A DNA stretch of 64,000 bases, from positions 5,692,513 through 5,756,512 of the forward strand of contig CP034995.1 in the NCBI GenBank assembly GCA_004026145.2, given 5' to 3'. Source of the stretch: Takifugu bimaculatus. Its lineage: Eukaryota > Chordata > Actinopteri > Tetraodontiformes > Tetraodontidae. Made by a program: the position numbers and the translations under genes. Positions 10,401 through 20,544 of the stretch are shown piece after piece; the first letter of the stretch is position 1; every line of letters starts with the position of its first letter. A model generated the notes under the pieces. That model ran no database searches. It was not told the origin of the DNA and saw only the letters and a list, made by a program, of their open reading frames with translations.

Positions 10401-13400
10401 TGAAACAATTTTGATTGTAAAAGACGCTATATAAATAAAGATTGATTGATTGAAGGAAGCTGTCCATGTCAAATTGGAAAGACCATCCTTAAACAGAGGT
10501 GGTGGGCTAAGGCACTTCCTATCACCCACATACAATGCAATCCTCCACTCCGTCCAACAACAAACCAAACATTCACACCGTTTCAGGAGACCTGGTGACT
10601 CACCACCACGTGAGCCAGCAGACAAAGGGGAGATACAGCAACTGAAACTGGGTGAACGACCCTACCAACAACTCTCGGGTGACCTCAGTCCTCGAGGGCC
10701 ACGATGCTGCCGGGTTTTCTATCCCACTGAATGCATTTTCAGCCTGGTAGGACAGAAAACCTGGCAGGATCGTGGGCCTCGAGGACTGAGTTTGACACCC
10801 ATGTGACCCACATCATTAGCATGCTGATGGTCCACAAGGATTATATTTTCAAGTTCTGTCCCCAGCGAGTTCAGAACTGAAGAAGCCTTTTGGATAGAAG
10901 GCAAAATGTCTTCAAAAGAGAAGAAAAACAGTCCAGTTGATACAGAAAACTACCTTGGATAACTATGACCTGGATGATTGAGAATCTAGAAAGACATATT
11001 TTCAAGTTATAGCCTTTGGAAATCTTGATATCAAAATTGTATATTTTCTTGAAAAAACTCTGGCGCCTAAAGGGTTAATGTTCTGGCAGAGGTCAAGAAC
11101 CAAACATTTACATAGCTGTTGACCAGTGGCTCAGTTCTGGATCATGGGCTCTCTTACCTTCAGGGTCCAGAAGCTTGGTGAGTCCCAGGTGCTGTTCAGC
11201 CAGGTTGAAGGCATTTTGAAGGTTGTAGTGAGCATTGGACTTCTTCAGCTTGTCAAAGTCAACCAGATCAGGTCTGAATAAGAAGAGGAACAATAAAGAT
11301 CAGAGTTCTATCTGGTCTTGAAGAGGTTCTGAAGGTCTCCAGGACCACAGTGCTACCTGTGCTTGTGGATCAGAGCATTAAAGGCCATCCCGTCCCTCCA
11401 ACTAGTGGTGAAGTTATGTATGTTGACGTTGGGATATCTGCAGAAGAAATGCACCTCAAACTGATGATGCTGTCACAAGCTGGTTGTCATTGGTATTAAA
11501 TGAGGTCCAGTCTCACCCTGCTGTCTTCATCTGACACCAGAGCAGCAGAGCATCTTTAGCTGATCGCTTCTCCTTGTTGTCTTCGGTCTCCACACTGATG
11601 TCCTGAATCTGAAAAAAACACCCAAGTCACACCTGAGGCACACCTGTAGGGCAGAGTGTTTGCCTCTGACAGATCCAAGGTAGTTTTCTCTGTCAACCAG
11701 ACTGGGTTTCTTCTCTTGAAGACGTTTCGCCTTCTATCCAGAAGGCTTCTTCAGTTCTGAAATCGCTGGGGAGAGAGCTTGAAAATATATAGCCCCTGTG
11801 GACCATCTGCATGCTAATGATCTGGGTGGTCACCTGAGAACTGGTGAAAACAGAGAAAAACAGAGAAAACTACCTTGGATACAATGACCTGGATGACTGA
11901 GAATTTACTCTGACAGATGTGACTCAACAGAAAAAAACTGACCAAGGACAGAGGTGGACAGGTAGGACCCCAGCTCAGGGTTAACACTCAGCTGTGATGT
12001 GATTGGAGGATGTAAGGAATGTGATATCACCTGGACACACCTGTTAGCCAAACATGACCACAGCAGGACTTTAACCTGAACTGAAGCTTCGCCCAGTCAG
12101 AGGCCCTCTGTCAATATGTGCTAAAAAGGGACATGGCCTTAACTCTAGAGTCATTAGGTTCGTGTCTGAAGAATAAGAGTCATACAAACGTGTGTGTGTG
12201 TGTGTATGGGCGAGTCTATGTGTTGGTGTGTGAATGTGTATGGTGTGTGTGTTGGTGTGCATGTGAGTGTGGTGGTTTGTTTGTGCGTGTTGGTGTATGT
12301 ATGCTGGTTGGTTTGTTGGGGTGTGTGTATGTGTGTGTACTGTATATGCATGTGTGTATGTGGTTGGGTCGAGAGTTACCAAGAGTGCCAAGGTATTGAA
12401 TACCTGGAAACGGAGAATAATGGTCCAGATGAGACCCAGTGTCAGCCGGTGGTTGCCATCGACAATATCATGAGAGCCCATGTTTTCCAGGTGCACCCTC
12501 TGCTCCTTTAGGAACTGCAGAGCTTTGTCCACATTTTCCAGACAGTGAATACGCATCCGACCTTTGGTAGGTTTTGGCTGGAGCCACAGAAGACAAAACA
12601 CGAGGCACCAACAGAGGGAAATCACAATTTGTTGTTCTTGTCTTCAGGAAAAACAAAGTAGTGGCTACATTCTTCTACTGGACTGTCTCAAGTCCAGAAT
12701 CAGAGAAACAACATGCTGTAGGTGTAGGAGGTGGATCAGGGATCGTGCTGGTGGACCGCTGTGTATAAGTAAGTGTGTGTGTGTGTGTGTGCGCGCACGC
12801 TCCAAGTACTGACCAGTCGCTCTCCTGACAGAACCTCCAAAAGTTTGATCAGCATGCGTCCATCTCTCAGGTCCATGTAGAGGTCTGTGATCCTGCAGGA
12901 CACTCTGGACAGGTGAGAGTTCACCCACTTAGTGAAGGTCTTCTTCTGCACCGCTTCACGCTCATCTGTGCTCATCGCACGCACACACGCACACACATAC
13001 ACACACAGATTTCATTAAGTCATTTCATTGAGTCATCATTCACACCCACCAGTACAGTTGACACATTGCTGTGGCAACAGGCTGATTTCTCACTATTTAA
13101 TGATCTGGTTACGCTTGATCATTCCAACAGATCTTTTAACATCATTCAGGTGTTTAACACCACCCGAGGGACACAGAAGGTCACCAGAAGGAAGAAGACT
13201 GTTCCCTCAGGTGTTTCTTCTGACTGAAGCCTCCTTCACTGATCGGTGATCAGATAACCATCAGATTGGGCTCCACCCCCATCAAGACCTGACCTGAGCT
13301 CAGAATCGAAAGTCACATCTACATAGCTGGTTTTATGTCACACAGAAAGAAAAAATAAGGAAATCAGACATTTCCTTTGAAGTGATCCATGAAATAAAGT

Positions 13401-14730
13401 GGAATTATTTTTTTATCTGTTAACATTTACGAACATGCTTCTGAAGACAAAAGCAAGCAGACAGATGTTGGTCTCATCCTGCCATTCCTTTAAAGACACA
13501 TTACCTTGCAGCTGCTTGAATCGACCTTCCAGAGGGTTGTAGCTATGCTCCAACACAGGTGATTCTTGACACTCCGTCACCTCCATCGCTGCGCCTCCAC
13601 GCCCACGCTCACACACACCACCCTCTTAGCTCAACAACACCGTCCTGCTACAACTCAACCTGCCCACAGCTCCCAGACCAGGAAACATCACCGCTCAGCC
13701 AAACAGGTCAAAGTCCTCACACCTACAATCTGGAGGTACAGCCGAGACTCTAACGCAGGTTTAATACCACTGAAGAACAGACCACTGAAGTAAGAAGACA
13801 GGACGTCCTCATGCTGTCAGAACAGGAAAAGGAAAGAGTCCAAAGGTCAATGTGACGCCACCATGCGTGTGCATATGTATGTGCGTGTGGAGAGAGAACA
13901 ATCAGTAAGAGCTGCCAACAGGAAAATTCAACAGCAGAGAAATGAGTGGTGTAGCCACGCAAACACATGTGCAAACTCACACACAAGCCATGCCCACTGC
14001 CAACACCGAAGGAGGAGCATCACACTGTAAAATTCATCCTCTTACTGAACTTTTAGTCCCAAGTTTGTCATCCCAGTATCATCATTCTAGCTGGGGACAA
14101 AGGTCAAATCCTAATCCTGGAGAAACGAAACACTGGTGGAAAAGAATTAAGAATTTAGGAGCCAATAATCAGACTCAGAGGGTGCTGATGTATTTGTGTT
14201 ACTGTGTGTGTCTGTGTGCCTATACTCAGTGTTTCCCTTCATTGTCCTTTCACATTCCTGACTGAAGGACAGGAAGTAAGAAACAAACATCCTGCACATG
14301 CACACACTAAGTGACCTCAATGACTAACAGACAGCCAATCACAGAGCTCCATCTTTAAGAACAAAGAACCAGAACCACACCCGCATCAGCTGTGATTTCC
14401 TAGATCACCGCTGTTTAACAGGAAATTACATCACATTCCAGCTCATGGACACTGCAGAGAGCTTTGGGTGTTTTGAAACTTGGTGCTGAGATTACCCATA
14501 ACCCACCTCTGTGTGAAACAAAGATTGAGCACATTGGAGCATGTTTCAGAGGGAATCATGGCTACGTGGCTCCTACCTGCGAGTGCCTTGATGCGCGAAC
14601 GCTCAAAAAGGCGAGCCGAGCTGTTCTCGTTGTCCCAGTCATCGTCCCAGCGGTTGTTGACGGTGTCGATGCTGCTGTACTGCTGCTGCAGCTCCATGTG
14701 GTCGAACTCAGAGGCCACTGTCGTCATCAT
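1456..14730 (-). CDS. sptbn1: Non-erythrocytic beta-spectrin (beta-II type), N-terminal half
   Basis: Beta-spectrin joins alpha-spectrin in the submembrane lattice that cross-links actin and binds ankyrin. Eighteen coding exons, in transcript order: 14577-14730 (ATG at 14730), 12814-12965, 12404-12577, 11517-11608, 11357-11437, 11158-11273, 6054-6166, 5788-5975, 5582-5699, 5212-5370, 4803-5105, 4570-4723, 3616-4480, 3409-3546, 2153-2909, 1860-2062, 1677-1767 and 1456-1602. They join in phase to 1,335 codons without a stop. Residues about 54-278 are the paired CH actin-binding domains (KPTKGRMRIHCLENVDKALQ is visible). Spectrin repeats start near residue 300 and reach about repeat 10 of the usual 17. 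The last exon ends in phase 0 at a GTCAG donor, so the gene continues left of the window. Repeat 9-10 text such as MRDMGEMVTQGQTDAQYMFL favours SPTBN1 over SPTBN2, although some other repeats are less decisive. The start follows MMTTVASEF, as in known family members. The exon probably begins at 14742 after a CAG acceptor, so the 5' UTR is spliced. Confidence 0.92.
6987..10454 (+). mobile_element. L2/Maui-like LINE, copy A, nearly full length with an internal deletion
   Basis: A 5' UTR begins at about 6987. ORF1 starts near 7250 (MFSYSSASFSEVNRCRKCSL). The ORF2 endonuclease is open at 7699-8538 (LNIRSLLCKS, LFCLTETWLQ, IIIGDFNIHVD). The reverse transcriptase is at about 8560-9841, with the catalytic HCYADDTQLY near 9022-9057. 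Relative to copy B, about 757 bp are missing at 8516, and a short deletion at 9497 breaks the RT frame. The 3' tail is GCGCCTTGAAACAATTTTGA, ATATAAATAAAG, then (ATTG)n. The tail assigns it to the L2 clade, and Maui is the fish member I recall. Confidence 0.85.
10677..10802. mobile_element. Short hAT-like MITE inside the Penelope 3' region
   Basis: Two inverted arms of about 40 bp face each other: CTCAGTCCTCGAGGGCCACG...GGGTTTTCT at the left and AGAAAACCTGGCAGGATCGT...GAGGACTGAG at the right. The outer ends read GGGTG and CACCC. The arms surround about 35 bp of spacer. The hAT assignment rests on remembered fish MITE ends and is tentative. Confidence 0.55.
11675..11907 (-). mobile_element. Short Penelope-like tail element with inverted ends
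   Basis: It is flanked by a perfect 11-bp direct repeat, CTCTGACAGAT, at 11664-11674 and 11908-11918. The minus strand carries the same 3' UTR text as the larger Penelope copy upstream (TTCAGAACTGAAGAAGCCTT...GGCGAAACGTCTTC, ending AAAACTACCTTGG). The other end carries AAAACTACCTTGGATACAAT plus TGACCTGGATGACTGAGAAT in the opposite orientation. The piece is non-coding and lies in the spectrin intron between exons 11517-11608 and 12404-12577. Confidence 0.75.
12189..12360. repeat. TG-rich imperfect microsatellite
   Basis: GTGTGTGTGT interrupted by TATG, TTGG and GAGTG blocks. It lies in the spectrin intron just downstream of exon 12404-12577. Long open frames here (Thr/His-rich or Cys/Val-rich) are artefacts of the repeat. 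Confidence 0.85.
12772..12800. repeat. (GT)n(GC)n microsatellite
   Basis: Uninterrupted GT repeat passing into GCGCGC, 13 bp from the 3' end of spectrin exon 12814-12965. A matching CA-rich block (12976-13008) lies on the other side of the same exon. Confidence 0.85.
12966..14576. other. First coding-region intron of beta-spectrin
   Basis: It separates the exon encoding the N-terminal tail (14577-14730) from the first CH exon (12814-12965). It contains the CA block at 12976-13008. I found no exon, coding relic or recognised transposon in the rest. Confidence 0.6.
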
Positions 14731-14742
14731 TACCTTTTCTGC

Positions 14743-15552
14743 CTGACGCAGAGACACATCAACATGGACAAGTTCAGGCCCAGACCTACGGAACAAACAG
14801 GAAGTCAACCAGACTCTCAGCAGATTTCAGATGAAAGTTGCTGAAAATTATGTTTTCTTCTGCAGAAGGTGCAGCAGCAGTTGGCTCCACCATCTTTACT
14901 TGACTTTACTGTCAACTTCAATTCTCTTTGTCTGCTGACAGCCTCTTGTCTTCGAGGATGACATTATCGTCTGTATGTCCTTTTAATAAGCACAAAAACA
15001 CACAACACAAACGGATCAGCAGGGGCGCCTAACCTAATGTACGATCTGGAGCTGTGTGTGTGTGCACTCTCATTGGCTGCCTGCTGGGCGAGCTGACTGA
15101 AACTGATAGAGGATGTAAACATGAGACGAGCCATCAGAGCACTCAAAACATTTAAAGGATGTCTGCTGTGAGTCTTCATCCATTAATGGATTTTACTTCC
15201 CAGAATTCTCTGCTGTCTGATGGAAAGTCTGGATGAGCTATATCGATAGCAGGCATCGTGCGGGGGCGATGACACCAGCCTTATTTCAACGAATCTGTAC
15301 TCATAATAACTGACATTACCAGCTGCCAATACTCAAGGCAAAAGGTTCTATGGGGCAGTGCTGTTCACCAGAAGATGGTGATGCCGCATCCTATTCATAT
15401 CAATGTAGCACTCAGACACAAACATGGCTGCTCTTGTCACCACAATGCACACTCTGTAAAATGAAAGTTCCAAGAGGTGGAATGAAGAGTCTTTCCAACG
15501 GTCTGATTGGCTACATCGGATAGGCTGATATTTTTATCCGTAATATGCAGAG
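14743..15552. other. Presumed 5' UTR intron of beta-spectrin, unique part
   Basis: Upstream of the probable start of the first coding exon (acceptor at 14743-14745). No protein-like frame or known repeat was recognised up to the L2 copy at 15553. Confidence 0.4.
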
Positions 15553-18500
15553 GGGATGCAGAGTTGTAGTCTTACACACTTCTCTGCTGCTTCCATAGAA
15601 CCCTCATCCACCAACAATAATATATTTAATGCTATAGAGGTAGTCTCTGTTCCACGGTTAAAAGTTCACCAAGCACAGAGCAGGGGAGCGGTCAATCACC
15701 ATAATCTTATTAAAATTAATACTAAAGCACAAGTTGGAGAAACTAATATCACAATTAAGTGTGGACTGTTAGATTTTTTTGTGTAAATCCCTGTTAGTAC
15801 ATGACCTGATAGCAGATCATCACATTGATTTATTTTGTCTTACTGAGACCTGGCTTCAGGAGGAGAAATATGTTAGCTTAAATGAATCTACTTCTCCTAC
15901 GCATCTTAATTATCATATTCCTCGTGTTACTGGTCGAGGAGGGGGAGTGGCAGCAATCTATCACTCCAAGTTATTAATTAATCCTAGAACAAAACATGGC
16001 TCCAGTTCATTTGAAAGCCTGACTCTTGGCATCACCCATCTGAACTGGAAGGCAGAAAAGCCACTTCTGTTTGTAGTTGTATATCGGCCCCTGCTGGGCC
16101 ACATTCAGAGTTCCTGTCTGAGTTCTCTGATTTCTTATCTGACTTGGTCCTTAGAACGGACAAAGTCATTATCATTGGAGACTTTAATATCCATGTAGAC
16201 ATTGTAAATGACAGCTTTAGAAATGGTTTCATTTCATTACTTGAGTCAGTTGGTTTGCTCCAGCAGATAAACCAACCAACTCATAACTTCAACCACACCC
16301 TAGATCGAGTTCTGACTTATGGTGTTGAGGTAGAACATGTGTCAGTGTTCCCTCAGAACCCACTCCTGTCAGACCATTCTTTGATCACTTTTACATTTAT
16401 GATTAAGGATTCTTCTATGCTCAGAACAAAGTCTTACTATAGCAGATGTCTTTCAGATAATGCTGTAGCTAAGTTTAAGGAAGCGATCCCTGTGCTAATC
16501 CCAGGACCACTGTGTGTTTCCCCAGGGATAAATCATTATAATCTTAGCCCTGCTGAGGTTGACTCTATCGCAGAAGGTGCAGCAACCTCACTGAGAATCA
16601 CGCTTGATTCTGTTGCCCCCCTGAAAAAGAAAATAGTAAATCAGAGGAGGTGTGCCCCCTGGTATAATTCACATATCAGGACCCTCAAGCAGAAAGTGCG
16701 AAGACAGGAAAGGAAGTGGCATTCTTGTAAAATAGACAGCTATCATATAGCCTGGAAAGACTGTCTATTAGTTTACAAAAAGGCCCTTCGCAAGGCTAGA
16801 ACAGCTTATTTTTCTTCTTTAATTGAGGAAAATAAGAGCAACCCCAAGTTTCTTTTCAGCACTGTGGCCAAATTAACTAAGAGTCACAGTGTTTTAGATC
16901 CACATATCCCTTCTTCGCTTAGTGGTGAAGACTTCATGAGCTTCTTCACTGATAAAGTTCTAGCTATCAGAGAGAAAGCTAACTAGGCCATCCCAACAAC
17001 TGGACCATCACCAGATGTGCTGACTGTGGGAACATACAGGTTCTCCAACGAGAACACACCAAACACACCTGTTGAAGAACCTGTTTTACCATTGATAGGC
17101 CGTTGCTTAAAAAAAACATCACTGGATCCTGATGTATTAGCAAACTATAGGCTGATATCCAACCTTCCTTTTATCTCTAAAGTTCTTGAGAAGGTGGTGG
17201 TGACTCAGTTACTGGAGCACCTGCAGAGGAACAGCCTGTTTGAGATGTTTCAGTCAGGCTTTAGAGCTCATCACAGCACAGAAAAAGCACTTCTTAAAGT
17301 TACTAATGATCTTCTCATAGCTTCAGATCATGGACTGGCCTCTATGCTGGTTCTGCTGGATCTCAGTGCTGCTTTTGATACAGTTGATCACAACATCCTG
17401 TTACATGGAACATGTGATTGGGATTAAAGGGACAGCACTAGACTGGTTTAGATCATATTTATCTGATAGATACCAGTTTGCTCATGTCCATGGTGCTCCC
17501 TCCTCATACAGTAGGGTTAGCCATGGAGTTCCTCAAGGTTCTGTACTTGGACCAATCCTCTTCACCTTGTACATGCTTCCCTTAGGGAACATTATTCAGC
17601 CGCATGGGATAAATTTTCATTGTTATGCTGATGACACTCAGCTTTATTTATCCATGAAACCAGAGGAGACAGAGAAGTTAGTGAAGCTCCAGACCTGTCT
17701 TAAAGACATAAAGTCCTGGATGTCTTCAAATTTCCTCCTCCTTAACCCAGGAAAAACTGAGGTCATGGTGTTTGGTCCTGAACCTCTCAGGGATAGATTA
17801 GATCATATAATCACTTTAGATGGTATCTCATTAAAATCTAGTCTCTCTGTGAGGAATCTAGGAGTAACTTTTGAACAAAATCTGTCCTTCAACTCACACA
17901 TTAAATTAGTCTCTAGAAGTGCCTTTTTTCACCTGAGGAACATCACAAAGATTAGGAAGCTACTGACGCGGCATGATGCTGAAAAGTTAATTCATGCTTT
18001 TGTTACTTCCAGGCTGGACTATTGTAATTCTTTATTATCAGGGTGTCCAAACAACTCTTTAAGAAGCCTCCAGTTGATCCAAAATGCTGCAGCCAGAGTT
18101 CTGACAGGTATTGACAAAAGAGATCACATAACTCCTGTAATGGCGTTGCTTCATTGGCTGGCTGTTAAATTTAGAATAATTTTTAAAACCCTTCTTTTGA
18201 CCTACAAGGTCCTCAGAGGCCTAGCTCCATCCTACCTGGAGGAGCTAGTGATACCCTATCAGCCCAATAGACCGCTCCGCTCTCAGAATGCTGGTCTACT
18301 TGTGGTTCCCAGAGTTTCTAGGAGTAGAATGGGGGGCCGAGCATTTAGCTACCAGGCCCCCCTGCTATGGAACCAGCTCCCTGTCCAGGTACGGGAGGCT
18401 GACTCCATCGCTACTTTTAAGATCAGACTTAAAACCTACCTCTTTGAAAAAGCTTATTGTTACTAATTCTGTAGTTCCAGTTACTATCATAGATAGACAA

Positions 18501-18766
18501 ATTATCATACTTAGGGGGTCATCTAATCGTTAGGTCACATCTTAGCTATGCTGTTATAGGCCAAGGCTGCCGGGGTCCGGAAACATGATCACCTGACAGG
18601 CCTCTGTCACCCCACTGGGTCATGGTTTCCTCTCCTCTCCTCTCCTCTCCTCTCCTCTCCTCTCCTCTCCTCTCCTCATCAAGCAGACTCGTTATGCTGA
18701 TTCCTGTGTTGTTTTTCTGCCCCCCCCCTCTATTCATTTACAGGTATCGCCGCCTTCGGAGCTGCA
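15553..18766 (+). mobile_element. L2/Maui-like LINE, copy B, truncated at both ends
   Basis: It begins inside the region before ORF2 (GATGCAGAGTTGTAGTC) and runs through the endonuclease (about 15779-16986) and RT (17017-18466, YADDTQLY near 17630) into the 3' UTR. It stops at 18766, before the usual tail, where pogo sequence begins. Frameshifts at about 16091 (one C fewer than copy A) and at 17404-17405 (a 7-bp deletion plus a T for G change, leaving GTTACATGGAAC) break ORF2. A (TCTCC)n microsatellite occupies 18629-18675. Confidence 0.85.
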
Positions 18767-19246
18767 TGACTTTGGTCAAAGGGATGTCAAAAGTCAGACG
18801 GATCTCATCCATGTTGGTGATGTGGCTGGGTGCGGTTATCTTGTCGCGGCAGTAGGTGCGGAAGATGGCCACCCTCTCCTGGTAGTCTGCGGGCAGCCGC
18901 TGCGCAACAGTTGTCCTTGCGCGTATGGGGAGATGCCGCCTCCCCATAAAGCGAAAACACTAAGATTGCTCGATTGCCATTTTCAGCCGCATATTCGATG
19001 GCCTGTAGTTTAAAGTAAGCCTCATTCATACGCGTCTCGCTTGACTGGCGCCATTTTAGGGGATCCTTACGCGTAGGTGTGCCGCTACTCGATTGGCGGA
19101 GCGTTTACCGTAGTGCACCCACCAAAGGCGCACAGCAGATTTAGGAACTCAGTCCACACACAAGGCGCTCCATATTATAAGGCACACTGTCGATTTTTGA
19201 GAAAATCTCAGTGTTTTAGGTGCGCCTTATAGTCGTGAAAATACGG
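18767..19246 (-). mobile_element. pogo/Tigger-like transposon remnant
   Basis: The minus strand encodes an HTH-like start (MNEAYFKLQAIEYAAENGNR) and, after an internal deletion, RRLPADYQERVAIFRTYCRD and NMDEIRLTFDIP. The last contains a DDE-transposase aspartate as in pogo/CENP-B-like transposases. The right end reads ATAGTCGTGAAAATACGG followed by TA (19247-19248), the target dinucleotide. The left end is lost at the junction with L2 copy B. Confidence 0.7.
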
Positions 19247-19248
19247 TA

Positions 19249-20540
19249 AGTATCGAAGACCCCTACTGGAAACACATCAAAGTCAGAGGTCAGTAACTCT
19301 GTACTGTTTATTATTATTTTATCAGTAGTGTCACAATTTCACTGGCAAATGTTAGAGAATGTTACCAGGTGACAAGAAAAAATAACCACTCATCAGAGCA
19401 GTGGATTTCTGTTCAACTTTATCTTCAAGACTCAAACGGAGGAAGAACCTGAGACAGAACACATGTTTCCCTCAGCAGCACCAACAGGAAGTGAGACTGG
19501 CCCTGCCCTCTCCCTCCAGACTCACATCACTGCACATTCCTCAAAGATGACGTGCATGTGTGCACCAACGTGTGGGCCCCTCCCAACCCTGACCAGTGAG
19601 GAGTTGGATCAGGTCTTTGCAGACCAGAACAGACCTTGGCTGGAATAGAGGAGCTCCACCATCAGGAAACAAGTGTGTACAGAAGGAAATAAGGCTTCTC
19701 CCTTCACTGTTGAGTGAAGAGGGCACACCATCAACCACGGTCTACATCTTGGAAAGGGGGGTGTGCCAGAATCGTTGACAATCCAGGAACAGCTGAAGAA
19801 GAATGACCTCTGCTCACTGCAGACAGTTCTCCTAAACTGATCCCAAACAAAAACCATAAATCATTTGTGGTCATCAATCACAAGATTACACAATAATTCA
19901 TTCAACCTCAGAGGTTATCTTACAATAAATTCTACTAGCTCCGCAGGAACTGGATATGTCTCCTCTGCAGCAGTTCATGGAACACAGCAACAGCATGTTA
20001 ACAGGAAGTGCATGTGTCTCCTGTAGTCCAAATACTCTACTTGGTGTTACTGGTTCCTGGAATTCTTCCACATCTCATAAACACAAACACTAGAAAACAA
20101 CTGGAACCCCAAATAAAATACAGTTCATGCCGACAGAGCTGCTGTTGTTGGACATCTTGTATGTTCTTGTAGCCGTTAAACACAGAACCTTGGATCGGTC
20201 TCGCCCTGACAGATGGACCGTTAACAGCAGAATGCCGTCCAAGAACTGAAAGGTTTAGTTCCTGTGCAGCTGACTCCATAAAACCACCATCATATTTAGC
20301 ATCTGATTTATCTAGTAATTAGTAATAGTTGCTCAGTAGCAGACCAAACATATTACTGGAACATTGTACTATCTGATGTGTGATAGTTCATTAATTTTCC
20401 TTCCAATCCCACTTTTAAAAAATGGTAATTTGGTTACTTACATATTACGTTTTTACACGTATAAAATACTAACACGTACTAATATTGTTAACGTTAATAG
20501 CGAATTTGGAAAAAACATGAGGTCATCAGTGTGGGACTTT
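19249..20540. other. Intergenic or intronic stretch, nothing recognised
   Basis: AT-rich unique-looking sequence between the pogo fragment and the GC-rich block at 20.5 kb. No conserved coding frame, repeat family or RNA gene was identified. If spectrin transcription starts near 21.3 kb this is part of its first intron. Confidence 0.4.
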
Positions 20541-20544
20541 CTGG

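Larger units (their letters stand above)
6725..10990 (+). mobile_element. Penelope-like element, 3' part with GIY-YIG endonuclease, split by an L2 insertion
   Basis: Segment 6725-6986 encodes a GIY-YIG-type endonuclease of Penelope elements: VVYAVQCQEECKELYIGETK, then after an in-frame TGA (at about 6841) RMAKHRRANSSGQDSAVHLH and ESGHSFEDSQVRILAREDRW. The same reading resumes after the L2 insertion at 10455 (EAVHVKLERPSLNRGGGLRH). Rejoining the flanks restores the expected order. The 3' UTR ends about 10990 with the common motif ACCTGGATGATTGAGAAT. The reverse transcriptase part is missing, so the copy is 5'-truncated and dead. Confidence 0.75.
6303..11074 (+). mobile_element. piggyBac-like DNA transposon carrying nested insertions
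   Basis: The left end CCCTTTAAGCGCC (6303-6315) is matched by the right end GGCGCCTAAAGGG (11062-11074), an inverted repeat with one mismatch. Both ends abut TTAA (6299-6302 and 11075-11078), the target site used by piggyBac elements. A start codon at 6520 opens MPRGRFTVDQVLRQVLADSD followed by an acidic run, the usual look of a piggyBac transposase N-terminus. The transposase core with its catalytic aspartates is absent. After about 70 codons the sequence changes to Penelope. The element sits in the spectrin intron between exons 6054-6166 and 11158-11273. Confidence 0.75.

Noticed and set aside
12071..12625. Frames encoding His/Thr-rich or Cys/Val-rich peptides
   Set aside because: Translations of the TG repeat. 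Only the 12404-12577 part is real spectrin exon.
18622..18680. Ser/Leu-rich frame over (TCTCC)n
   Set aside because: Microsatellite inside the L2 3' UTR.
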